Source: JBEAOO01 sp041164825
GTDB taxonomy: Bacteria; Pseudomonadota; Gammaproteobacteria; Burkholderiales; Burkholderiaceae_C
Assembly (NCBI GenBank): GCA_041164825.1
Contig: JBEAOO010000322.1
Location: 1 to 25,316 of the forward strand
DNA: 25,316 bases
Reading direction: 5' to 3'
Shown here piece by piece: positions 18,736-25,316 of this stretch. The translations under genes and the position numbers were made by a program. The notes under the pieces were generated by a model. The model searched no databases. It saw only the letters and a program-made list of their open reading frames with translations, and was not told where the DNA came from. Position 1 is the stretch's first letter. Each line of letters opens with the position of its first letter.

Positions 18736-19113
18736 TCAAGCGTTCTTGACCAACTCGTCGTAAGCGGTCGAATCGAGCAGGGCGTCGAAGCCGGCCTTGT
18801 CGGCGAGCTTGATCTTGAAGAACCAGCCGGCTGCCAGCGGGTCGGTGTTGGCGAGCGCGGGGTCGTCGCGCAGCGCTTCGTTCACTTCGGTCACTTCGCC
18901 GTCGAGCGGCATGTAGATGTCGGCCGCGGCCTTCACCGACTCGACCACGCCGGCGACTTCGCCCTTGGCAAAGGTGGCGCCCACGGCGGGCAGGTCGACA
19001 AACACCACATCACCCAGCGCGTCTTGGGCATGCACGGTGATGCCCACCACGGCGGTGTCGGCGTGGGCTTCGAGGGTGATCCATTCGTGGTCGGTGGTGA
19101 ACTTGGTGGTCAT
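18736..19113 (-). CDS. gcvH: Glycine cleavage system H protein
   Basis: This 125-residue lipoyl carrier shuttles the aminomethyl group from GcvP to GcvT and reducing equivalents to the L-protein. It starts MTTKFTTDHEWITLEAHADT, followed by VGITVHAQDALGDVVFVDLP. The lipoylated Lys61 lies in VVESVKAAADIYMPLDGEV, and the C terminus GWFFKIKLADKAGFDALL is typical. Length is normal. It sits between gcvT and gcvP with spacers of 193 and 272 bp, wider than usual for this operon, both containing hairpins. AAGGA precedes the start at about 11 nt. Confidence 0.96.
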   Translation of the reverse strand: MTTKFTTDHEWITLEAHADTAVVGITVHAQDALGDVVFVDLPAVGATFAKGEVAGVVESVKAAADIYMPLDGEVTEVNEALRDDPALANTDPLAAGWFFKIKLADKAGFDALLDSTAYDELVKNA

Positions 19114-19212
19114 GGCAAGTGGGTCCTTGTGTCGTCAGGAAAAAAGAGGCGGGAAGGTCAAAAAACGAAGATCGATGTGAGGCACATCAGCGGTGGCCGT
19201 TGGGGTTGCAGC

Positions 19213-19294
19213 GCGCTCGGGCGAGCGCAGGTGCGAAGGTTAACGGCTCCGCGCGTGGCTGTGCGGCAGGCCGCGCGCAAACTCTGCGCACAGC
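19213..19294 (-). repeat. Hairpins in the gcvT-gcvH spacer
   Basis: GCGCTC (19213-19218) pairs with GAGCGC (19223-19228) across a GGGC loop. GCTGTGCG (19258-19265) pairs with CGCACAGC (19287-19294). Both lie in the 193-bp gap after gcvT on the transcribed strand. No T-tract follows, so processing or attenuation is likelier than full termination. Confidence 0.4.
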
Positions 19295-19306
19295 AGCTGG
19301 CCACGC

Positions 19307-20461
19307 TCAACCGCGGAAGTAGCGGTGCGGCGAAAACGGCATCGCCACCACCCGCATGGGCAGGCGTTTGCCGCGCACTTCGGCGTACACCTCGCCGCCC
19401 ACATGGGCGGCGTTGACCGGCAGCGCGGCCATGGCGATGGGTTGGTTCACCGTGGGCGCCAAGGTGCCGCTGGTGACGGTGCCGAGCTTGTGGCCGTGGG
19501 CGTCGACGATGGCGGTGCCCTCGCGAACCGGGGCGCGCTCCAGGCCCAGCAGGCCCACACGCTTCACCATCGGGCCTTGCAGCAGTTGTTGCTCGATGTG
19601 GGCCGCGCCCGGGTAGCCGCCGGCACGCGCGCCACCGGGGCGGCGCACTTTTTGAATCGCCCAGCTCAGGCCCGCTTCGATCGGGCTGGTGGTCTCGTTG
19701 ATGTCGTGGCCGTAGAGGCACAGGCCGGCCTCCAGGCGCAGCGTGTCGCGCGCGCCCAGGCCGGCCGGCACCACGTGCGGCAGTGCCAGCAGCGCGCGCG
19801 CCAGCGCTTCGGCGTCGGCCTCGGGCACCGAGATCTCGAAACCGTCTTCACCGGTGTAGCCCGAGCGGGTCACGAAACACGCGCTGCCGGCCAGCGTGAA
19901 GGTGCCGCCGGTCATGAAGGTGAGTGCGGCCACCTCGGGGTTGAGCTTGGCCAGCGCTTGCACGGCCTTCGGGCCTTGCAGTGCCAGCAGCGCGCGCTCG
20001 GGCATGGCGACCACGCGGCAGCGGTGGCCGATGTGGGTGATGAGGTGCTGGATGTCGGCGGTTTTGCAGCCGGCGTTGACCACCACAAAGAGGTCGCCAA
20101 ACTCGGCCGCGGCGCCCTCCGGCGGGCGCGTGATCATCAAATCATCGAGCAGGCCGCCCGAGGCGTTGGTGAAAAAACCGTAGCGCTGTTTGCCCGCGGC
20201 CAAGCCAATCACGTCGACCGGCACCAGCGATTCGAGCGCCGCGGCGGCGTCAGAACCCACCAAGCGCAGCTGGCCCATGTGCGACACGTCGAACAGCGCC
20301 GCGCCCTCGCGGCAGGCCTTGTGCTCGGCGATCACGCCGCTCGGGTACTGCACCGGCATGTCGTAGCCCGCAAAGGGCACCATGCGGGCGCCGAGCTCGC
20401 GGTGCAGCGCGTTCAGGGGGGTGGTCAGCAGGGGAGCGGCGGGGGTGGCAGCAGCGGTCAT
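19307..20461 (-). CDS. gcvT: Aminomethyltransferase, glycine cleavage T protein
   Basis: This 384-residue T-protein releases ammonia from the aminomethyl-lipoyl intermediate and passes the one-carbon unit to tetrahydrofolate. Family blocks are visible: LGARMVPFAGYDMPVQYPSG, ALFDVSHMGQL, then GGLLDDLMITR with the catalytic Asp106. They are followed by SGYTGEDGFEIS, GARDTLRLEAGLCLYGHDIN and, at the end, SPHRYFRG. I choose ATG 20461, with CGGAG upstream, over an in-frame ATG 7 codons earlier (20482), which lacks a ribosome site and lies closer to the leader hairpin. It is the first gene of the gcv cluster and sits directly behind the glycine riboswitch. Confidence 0.95.
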   Translation of the reverse strand: MTAAATPAAPLLTTPLNALHRELGARMVPFAGYDMPVQYPSGVIAEHKACREGAALFDVSHMGQLRLVGSDAAAALESLVPVDVIGLAAGKQRYGFFTNASGGLLDDLMITRPPEGAAAEFGDLFVVVNAGCKTADIQHLITHIGHRCRVVAMPERALLALQGPKAVQALAKLNPEVAALTFMTGGTFTLAGSACFVTRSGYTGEDGFEISVPEADAEALARALLALPHVVPAGLGARDTLRLEAGLCLYGHDINETTSPIEAGLSWAIQKVRRPGGARAGGYPGAAHIEQQLLQGPMVKRVGLLGLERAPVREGTAIVDAHGHKLGTVTSGTLAPTVNQPIAMAALPVNAAHVGGEVYAEVRGKRLPMRVVAMPFSPHRYFRG

Positions 20462-20489
20462 GGCGGAAGACTCCGAGGGCATCAGGGAA

Positions 20490-20537
20490 TCGGCGCACGC
20501 TGCTGCAGTGAAAAAAAACTGCAGCAGCGTGCGCCGA
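20490..20537 (-). promoter_or_regulatory. 19-bp perfect hairpin with U8 loop between riboswitch and gcvT
   Basis: Bases 20490-20508 are the exact reverse complement of 20519-20537. The 10-nt loop reads UUUUUUUUCA in the gcvT transcript. It lies 12 nt after aptamer 2 and 28 nt before the gcvT start, where an expression platform belongs. The U-tract is in the loop, not after the stem, so as drawn it is not a standard terminator. An alternative stem that would put the U8 directly after it is described in the findings. Confidence 0.85.
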
Positions 20538-20548
20538 CGTGAGAAGCC

Positions 20549-20770
20549 CTCTGCTGTCCGCTTTACCTGAGAGATTGGCAGCCGCGGGTTTCAAAGCCGC
20601 AACCACTTGCCCCTTCGGTGGGCCCGCTCGGGGCGGGCCTCTCTCCAGCGAGGACGCCATGCGGCTTGCGCCGCACAGCGTTGTGCCAGTCCTTTGGCCT
20701 GAGCGTTCGGGCGGCTTTTGCAAGCCCCCTGCGCCTTCGGCGGCTTCTCTGGGAAGCTCTCTCCTGGCAG
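20549..20770 (-). ncRNA. Tandem glycine riboswitch upstream of gcvT
   Basis: The minus strand shows two glycine aptamers. Aptamer 2 (about 20549-20650, nearer the gene) has GCUGGAGAGAGGCCC, then CACCGAAGGGGCAAG and AAUCUCUCAGGUAAAGCGGA, close to the consensus. Its P1 can form between CCUCGCUG and CAGCAGAGG. Aptamer 1 (about 20684-20768) has CCAGGAGAGAGCUUCC, GCCGCCGAAGGCGCAGG and GCUCAGGCCAAAGGACUGG, with P1 UGCCAG/CUGGCA. The linker of ~35 nt carries its own small hairpin (GCGGC-UUGC-GCCGC), which is long for this class. Glycine riboswitches before gcv genes are usually on-switches. The position and orientation match control of gcvT and probably the genes after it. Confidence 0.93.
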
Positions 20771-20776
20771 GCGCCC

Positions 20777-20782
20777 AGTGTA
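20777..20782 (-). promoter_or_regulatory. Possible -10 box of the gcv leader
   Basis: The minus strand has TACACT here, which would place a transcription start near 20770, just at the 5' edge of aptamer 1. The matching -35 is poor. The assignment rests mainly on its distance from the riboswitch. Confidence 0.35.
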
Positions 20783-20886
20783 ACCGCTGTGTTTCTCGGC
20801 GTACCGTGGGGCGGCGCACAAAGCCCTGCTTGTGGGGGGCGCCGCCACTTGGCGCCGATGCGGATGCGAATGCCGTGGCGCGCGCC

Positions 20887-21360
20887 TCAGCGCGTCACCG
20901 TGACCAGCGCCTGCGCGCTGTCGGTGGTGTTGCCATCGGTGTCGACGGCGGTGGCGAAGTAGGCCACGGCGGTGGCCGTGGTGGTGGGCAAGGTGGTGGC
21001 CAACTGGTAGGGCGCGGTGTTGAGCGTGCCGAGCAAGGTGTTGCCGCTGGCGTCCACGCGGTAGAACTGCACCCCGGCCACGCCCTCGTTGTCGCTGGCC
21101 ACGGCCACCAAGGTGACGCTGGCGCCCACCACCGCGCTGGTGGGCAGGGTGGCGAGGGTGACGCTGGGTGGATCGCTGGCGAGCCCGCCGCCGCAGGCTG
21201 CGAGGCTCATGGACAGCGCCAGGGTGACCAGGTGCGCGGCCCCTCGGAAGAAGAGGCGACGCGAGCTGCTGGTGCGGCCGCTGCGGGGCGAAAGCAGGGC
21301 CGGCGGGGCCTGGTGCGGGGCCGCGGACGAAAGGGGGTGAAGGCGGGAAGGTGCAGTCAT
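20887..21360 (-). CDS. Putative lipoprotein with one bacterial Ig-like domain
   Basis: This 157-residue protein has a lipoprotein signal: an Arg pair (SSSRRLFFRG), a hydrophobic stretch and the lipobox LAAC with the lipidated Cys56, followed by GGGLASDPP. The N-terminal region before the signal is unusually long, so the true start may lie downstream of ATG 21360. After the Cys is one Big_9-like Ig domain: SVTLATLPTSAVVGASVTLV, ASDNEGVAGVQFYRVDASGN, then YFATAVDTDGNTTDSAQALV. The protein ends at the last strand (VTVTR), with no catalytic or transport domain. It would sit on a membrane face in the periplasm, or outside, as a binding or spacer module. Function is unknown. It lies upstream of the gcv leader on the same strand but has no visible link to it. 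Confidence 0.75.
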   Translation of the reverse strand: MTAPSRLHPLSSAAPHQAPPALLSPRSGRTSSSRRLFFRGAAHLVTLALSMSLAACGGGLASDPPSVTLATLPTSAVVGASVTLVAVASDNEGVAGVQFYRVDASGNTLLGTLNTAPYQLATTLPTTTATAVAYFATAVDTDGNTTDSAQALVTVTR

Positions 21361-21600
21361 CTGCCGAGCGTACGCAGGCGCTGCTTGGTGGCGATGTCTG
21401 TGCCGTAAATGTGCGGCGGGTGGCGCCTCACCGGGCCTCACCGGGCCCCACGCGAGTGCATGGGGCGTCACGGCGCGTCACCGAGCTGCGCGCCATGCCC
21501 GGCGATGGCCAGGCGCAGGGCCCCCTGTTGCTGACGCGGGGCGGCGCCTGTTGGCCGCCTGCCGCCTGCCGCGTGGTGGACGGGCGCCCTCGCGCGCGGT

Positions 21601-22794
21601 TCAGCCGGTCTTGCGCTGCCCCAGAGCGCCGCACAGCAGTAGGGCCACGACCACCAGCGGCAGGCCGATGCCGAACGACCAACGGATGCCGAAGTGCTGG
21701 GCCACAAAGCCCAGCAGCGGCGGGCCCACCATGAAAATGACAAACGCGGTTTGCGCCAGCGCAGCGACGTTGAGCGCCGCCGGCCGGTCGGTGCGCTGCG
21801 CGGCGGCCGACATGGCGAGCGGAAAGATCACGCTCGTGCCCACGCCCATCAGGCCAAAGCCAAGCAGCGAGAGCCCTGCGCTGCTGGCACTGAACACCAG
21901 CAGCGCGCCCACGCCCAGCACGCCCAGCAGCACGCGCGACACCCGCGCCGGCCCGTGGCGCTCGACAAACGCATCGGCGCCAAAGCGCGTGATGGCCTGC
22001 GTGAACGCGCCCAGCGCCACCGCAAAGCCCGAGATGAAGGGGGTGGCCGCGAACACATCGCGCATGTAGATGGCCGACCACTCGGCGCCCGCGCCTTCGA
22101 GCATCATGGCCGGCAGCGTCACCAGCACCAACACCATGATGAAGCGGGTGGGGCGGGCGAAGTGCGGGGCTTCGTCGGGCGGCGCGCCGTCGTTGACGGC
22201 GCCAGCGTTGGCATCGCGATGCGGCGCCGGATCGAACCTGCCGAGCAGCAACACGGTGGCCACAAAACACACCGGCACCATCAGCGCCAAATGCAGCTGC
22301 GGGCTGGCGCCGAGCTTGGACATCAGCGCGCCCACCAAGCCTGCGGCAAAAAAGCCAAAGCTCCAAAACGCGTGGGCGCGGTTCATGATGCGCCGGCCGA
22401 GTTGGTGCTCCACGCGGTCGGCCTCCAGGTTGACGATGATCTCGATGCAGCCGATGGTCATGCCCGCAGGCACCAGCAGCACAAACAGCGCCCACGGTGT
22501 GGGTGCCCAGGCGGCCAGCGCATACCAGGCCGGCAGCAGCGGCACCAGGGTGTGCACCGCGCGGCGGTAGCCCACGCGCTCCAGCCAGCGGCCGGCCAGG
22601 GTGAGCGAGATCAACGTGCCCACGGCCGCGCCAATGAGCGCAAAGCCCAGCGTGCCTTCGTTGACGCCGAGCGCGCGCTGGATGTCGCCGATGCGCGGAA
22701 AGATGCCACCCATGCCAAAGGCGTAGAGAAAAAAGCCTGCGAACACGCGGATCTGTGGGGGCAAGTTCAGCCCATGGCGTACAAAGAAGCTCAT
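21601..22794 (-). CDS. MFS transporter (YbjJ-like)
   Basis: This 397-residue inner-membrane protein of the major facilitator superfamily has twelve predicted hydrophobic segments in two halves. These are joined by a charged central loop (about residues 193-215, RDANAGAVNDGAPPDEAPHF). The motif after helix 2 is LAGRWLERVGYRRAV, the family's D/GxxxDRxGRR-like loop in a weak form. The opening GGIFPRIGDIQRALGVNEGT resembles the YbjJ/FucP-like branch, whose substrates are mostly unknown. ATG 22794 is chosen; a GTG three codons earlier is possible. It is separated from its neighbours by 137 bp upstream and 240 bp downstream and is probably transcribed alone. The 240-bp downstream gap shows nothing coding. 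Confidence 0.88.
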   Translation of the reverse strand: MSFFVRHGLNLPPQIRVFAGFFLYAFGMGGIFPRIGDIQRALGVNEGTLGFALIGAAVGTLISLTLAGRWLERVGYRRAVHTLVPLLPAWYALAAWAPTPWALFVLLVPAGMTIGCIEIIVNLEADRVEHQLGRRIMNRAHAFWSFGFFAAGLVGALMSKLGASPQLHLALMVPVCFVATVLLLGRFDPAPHRDANAGAVNDGAPPDEAPHFARPTRFIMVLVLVTLPAMMLEGAGAEWSAIYMRDVFAATPFISGFAVALGAFTQAITRFGADAFVERHGPARVSRVLLGVLGVGALLVFSASSAGLSLLGFGLMGVGTSVIFPLAMSAAAQRTDRPAALNVAALAQTAFVIFMVGPPLLGFVAQHFGIRWSFGIGLPLVVVALLLCGALGQRKTG

Positions 22795-22931
22795 GCGTGG
22801 CACCGAGGAGGGAGGCGCGCATCATCGGCCATCTGGGCATTCTGTGCACCACGCTGGGGCTGGAACCCTGCCAGGGGTGGGCCTGCTGCACGACGCCGGT
22901 GGGCTGCTTGGCCGGCCGACGGGGCGGTGGT

Positions 22932-24128
22932 TCAGAGCCCTTCGATCTCCACGCGCCGGGCCCGGGCTGCTGGCATGGCGGCCGTCACCGTGAGCGATTC
23001 GGGCGGGCGCACGACGATGCGATCGGCGCGCGCACCCTGGTCGTGCAGCGCACGAAACACGGCCTGCGCGCGCTGGTGGGCCAGGGCCATGTTGGTGGCG
23101 GGGTCGCCAGAGGCGTCGGTGTAGCCGGTGAGGTAGACCTTGCGCGAGGCATCGCCGGCCAGCCACTGGCACACGGTGGCGAGCTTGCGCTGGCCGTCGT
23201 CACCCACCCCCGACTGCCCGCTCTCGAAAAACACCTGGACGGCGATGCGCGGCTCGGCCGCGGCTGTGCCCAACACCGCAGCCGACACCGCCCCCGAGGC
23301 CGCAAGCAGCGCGTCCGAGGCCGCCGGGGCGGGGTGTGAGGCGGCGGTGGGCAAGGTGCCCGCCAGCCGGTCGCGGCTGTCCACTGTGGCCAGCAGCGAG
23401 GCCACCCAGCCAACCAGGCCCAAGCCCAACGCGGCCGACGCCGCGCGGCCGACCGCACCCGTCCACCGCCCGGCGTGGGCCGTCGGCAGGCCCGCAGCGC
23501 CCACCCAGCGGTGCGCCGGCCCAGCGGACAAGGCGTTGTCCGCGGACTCGCCTTGCAGTGCCGCCATCAGGGCAGACGGTGAGCCCAGCCCGGCGGCGGT
23601 GGTCAGGCGGGCATCGAGTTGCCGGTCCAGGCTGGGGGCCTGGGCCCGCAACAGGGCCCGCAGCGCGGCGTCGTCGCGGCGCACATCGGGTGGCAGGGCG
23701 TGTGACAGCGCGCTCAAGGCCATGGCGCTGCTTGTCCACGCCAGGTGTTGGGCGGCCGGTGCGCTCAGGCCCGAGACGGCCGCCAAGGCCAGCGTGACCC
23801 GACCGCGCCGGGCGCTGCCCAGCAGCGCGTCGAGCAGGCTGTCGCCCGGGCCCGCCAGTGCCCGCATCGTGTCGTCGCTGGGGGTGGCGGCGAAGGCGGC
23901 GCTGGCCTGAGCGGCCCCTTGCAGCGCCGGGCTGGCGAGCAGCTCACGAACGGCGCTGGCGCCGCCGCCACCTGCGGCGCGGTGGGCCAGGGCGCCCAGC
24001 AGCAGCGCCGTCCAGGTGTCATTGGCGCTGTGCAGCGCAGCATGGGTGGTGCCGCTCGCGTTGGCCAAGGCGGCGGTGAGCTCGGGGGTGAGCGCGTTTT
24101 TCAGCGCGGGGAGCAGGTTTGGCGCCAT
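22932..24128 (-). CDS. DUF937-like, TM and OmpA-domain fusion protein
   Basis: This 398-residue protein has three parts. Residues 1-220 are Ala/Leu-rich helices resembling the DUF937/YidB group. Residues 228-248 are a membrane helix (AALGLGLVGWVASLLATV). Residues 293-396 are an OmpA-like domain: VQVFFESGQSGVGDDGQRKL, then YLTGYTDASGDPATNMALAH and, near the end, RARRVEIEGL. The diaminopimelate-binding Asp338 and Arg353 are present. There is no cleavable signal, so the N-terminal part is probably cytoplasmic, with the OmpA domain reaching the cell wall in the periplasm. I prefer ATG 24128 (MAPNLLPALKNAL); the frame stays open 71 codons further, but that part shows no domain. The gene is isolated, with 258 bp before the histidine kinase stop. 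Function is unknown. Confidence 0.75.
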   Translation of the reverse strand: MAPNLLPALKNALTPELTAALANASGTTHAALHSANDTWTALLLGALAHRAAGGGGASAVRELLASPALQGAAQASAAFAATPSDDTMRALAGPGDSLLDALLGSARRGRVTLALAAVSGLSAPAAQHLAWTSSAMALSALSHALPPDVRRDDAALRALLRAQAPSLDRQLDARLTTAAGLGSPSALMAALQGESADNALSAGPAHRWVGAAGLPTAHAGRWTGAVGRAASAALGLGLVGWVASLLATVDSRDRLAGTLPTAASHPAPAASDALLAASGAVSAAVLGTAAAEPRIAVQVFFESGQSGVGDDGQRKLATVCQWLAGDASRKVYLTGYTDASGDPATNMALAHQRAQAVFRALHDQGARADRIVVRPPESLTVTAAMPAARARRVEIEGL

Positions 24129-24240
24129 GGGGTGGGGTGACGCCCAGGCGGGGCCTGGGCCGGTGGCTGGGTGGCGGGCCGCTCGGCTGAAACGCTGCCA
24201 ACGGGTGTGCCGATGTTGACGCCTGCCGTGCCGCCCGGTG

Positions 24241-24259
24241 GCCCCCAAATCGAGGGGGC
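24241..24259. repeat. Short hairpin in spacer upstream of the OmpA-fusion gene
   Basis: GCCCCC (24241-24246), loop AAATCGA, GGGGGC (24254-24259). A second C5/G6 palindrome lies at 24342-24354. Both fall in the 258-bp gap between the histidine kinase stop and the OmpA-fusion start and could end kinase transcription. Neither has a T-tract. Confidence 0.4.
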
Positions 24260-24386
24260 TGCGCCACTTCTGTGGCATTGACGCGTCGGCGCCCCGCTCA
24301 GCCCCATGATGAAACCCACGGCCGCGCCGAAGTTTCCTCATCCCCCTCGGGGGGCTCGACGTGAGGCGGCCGGTCTGGCGGCGTTT

Positions 24387-25316
24387 TCAACCGGGCGCCG
24401 GCGTGATCCGCCACACCAGCCGCACCTCAAAACACGCGCCTTGGCCGCCCAGGCCGGGCGCGTGCACCACCTCGCCGCCCATCTGCCGCGCCGCTTGGCG
24501 CACGATGGCCAGGCCCAGGCCGCAGCCGGCGGCGGTGCTGCCCGCGGCGCGCTGGAAGCGCTCAAACAGGCGCTGGCGGTCGGCCTCGGCCAAGCCCGGG
24601 CCGTCGTCGGCCATGCTGAGGTGCAGCAGCGGGTGCGGGGGCTGTTTGAGTCTGGGCCCGTGCTTGGCGTTGCAGGGCGGCGGGCCCGCGTCAGCGCGCA
24701 GGCTCACCTGCACACGTCCGCCGTCGCGCCCGTGGGTCACGGCGTTGCTCAGCAGGTTGTCGATCACCGAGTGCAGGGCCACGCGGTCCAGCACGGCCGG
24801 CAGGGCCTCGGGCGCGTCGAGGCTGAGCACCATCTGGCGGGCCTGGGCACGCGGCGCCACGGCAATCAGCGCGTCGCGCAGCTCGGCCACCACGTCGAGC
24901 GGCTCGGGCGCGCGCTGCGAGGCACCGTCCAGGCGCGCAAGTGTCAACAGCTGGTGCACCTGGTGCGAGGCGCGGGCGATGGCGCGCTCCAGTTGCGCCA
25001 GGGCCAGGCGGTGCGCCTCGCTGCCGGGCGCCGACTGGCTCAGCGCATGCGCTTGGGCGCCAATCACCGCCAGCGGCGTGCGCAACTCATGCGCCGCGTC
25101 TTGCACAAAAGCCCGTTCGCGCGCCACCGCCTGGGCCGATTGCGCCAGCAGCGTGTTGAAGGCGCTCAGCAGCGGGTGCAGCTCGGCGTATCGCAGGTCG
25201 AGTTGCAGCGGCGTGAAATCGTCTGCGCGACGCGCGGCCACACGCGCCACCAGCGTGCGCAAGGGCCGCAGCCCACGCCGCACGGCCCACCACAGCGGCA
25301 GCAGCACCAGCGGCAA
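24387..25316 (-). CDS. Sensor histidine kinase (QseC type), 5' part outside window
   Basis: The last 309 residues of a kinase are visible; the frame continues past the right edge, so the N-terminal sensor part is not seen. What remains begins at the end of a membrane helix (LVLLPLWWAVRRGLRPLRTL), then a HAMP-like linker. The H-box is AAHELRTPLAVIGAQA, with His76 of the visible part. The N-box is SVIDNLLSNAVTHG, G1 is ADDGPGL and G2 is GCGLGLAIVRQ. Between the strand after the N-box and G1 is a non-conserved insert (about residues 211-230, PPPCNAKHGPRLKQPPHPLL). Its response regulator is probably just beyond the window. The arrangement resembles QseC/TctE-type kinases like the one at 10592, but the two are clearly different in sequence. 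Confidence 0.9.
   Translation of the reverse strand: MPLVLLPLWWAVRRGLRPLRTLVARVAARRADDFTPLQLDLRYAELHPLLSAFNTLLAQSAQAVARERAFVQDAAHELRTPLAVIGAQAHALSQSAPGSEAHRLALAQLERAIARASHQVHQLLTLARLDGASQRAPEPLDVVAELRDALIAVAPRAQARQMVLSLDAPEALPAVLDRVALHSVIDNLLSNAVTHGRDGGRVQVSLRADAGPPPCNAKHGPRLKQPPHPLLHLSMADDGPGLAEADRQRLFERFQRAAGSTAAGCGLGLAIVRQAARQMGGEVVHAPGLGGQGACFEVRLVWRITPAPG

Noticed and set aside
20490..20537. The 19-bp hairpin as a plain intrinsic terminator
   Set aside because: In the direction of gcvT transcription the U-tract is in the loop, and the stem is followed by GAUUCCCUG, not U-rich sequence.

Overview
The window looks like chromosomal DNA of a high-GC betaproteobacterium, most likely Burkholderiales/Comamonadaceae. 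This rests on the strongly G/C-biased third codon positions, a GtsABC-type sugar importer, a TctDE-like two-component pair, and gcvT-gcvH-gcvP behind a tandem glycine riboswitch. I see no rRNA, tRNA, CRISPR array, transposase, integrase or phage gene. Almost everything is on the minus strand; the only plus-strand coding is at 1633-2741.

Layout by coordinate: (1) 1-1435, minus: TldD/PmbA-family metalloprotease, cut by the left edge. (2) 1633-2741, plus: a GNAT acetyltransferase followed by a RibD/DHFR-like domain protein. At their junction the first has lost its stop and the second its start codon. (3) 2742-3212: non-coding gap between convergent transcription units, with two long inverted repeats. 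(4) 3213-7649, minus: carbohydrate ABC importer in the order binding protein, two permeases, ATPase, with strong hairpins after the binding-protein gene. (5) 7825-9633, minus: a membrane-anchored Tll0287-like haem-domain protein, a small coiled-coil/TM protein, and a truncated OmpA-like remnant in the same frame as the small protein. (6) 9827-10553, minus: MAPEG-family membrane protein and a DUF2277 protein. (7) 10592-14368, minus, tightly packed: histidine kinase, response regulator, spermidine-synthase-like protein and YoaK/DUF1275 membrane protein. (8) 14399-20770, minus: low-specificity threonine aldolase, gcvP, gcvH, gcvT and a tandem glycine riboswitch leader. (9) 20887-24128, minus: single-Ig-domain lipoprotein, MFS transporter, and a DUF937-TM-OmpA fusion. 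(10) 24387-25316, minus: C-terminal part of a second histidine kinase, cut by the right edge.

Functional links: the riboswitch senses glycine and should control gcvT (and possibly gcvH and gcvP), which oxidise glycine to CO2, NH3 and methylene-THF. The threonine aldolase 33 bp downstream of gcvP makes glycine from threonine and feeds the same pathway. The importer brings in a sugar, probably a glucose-like monosaccharide. The histidine kinase and regulator form a pair whose target is not visible. The Tll0287-like protein and its small partner are the least understood genes.

No wholly new defence or mobile system is evident. The best leads are the riboswitch expression platform (a 19-bp hairpin with the U-tract in its loop), the broken coiled-coil/TM/OmpA gene beside the haem-domain protein, and the broken GNAT/DHFR junction.
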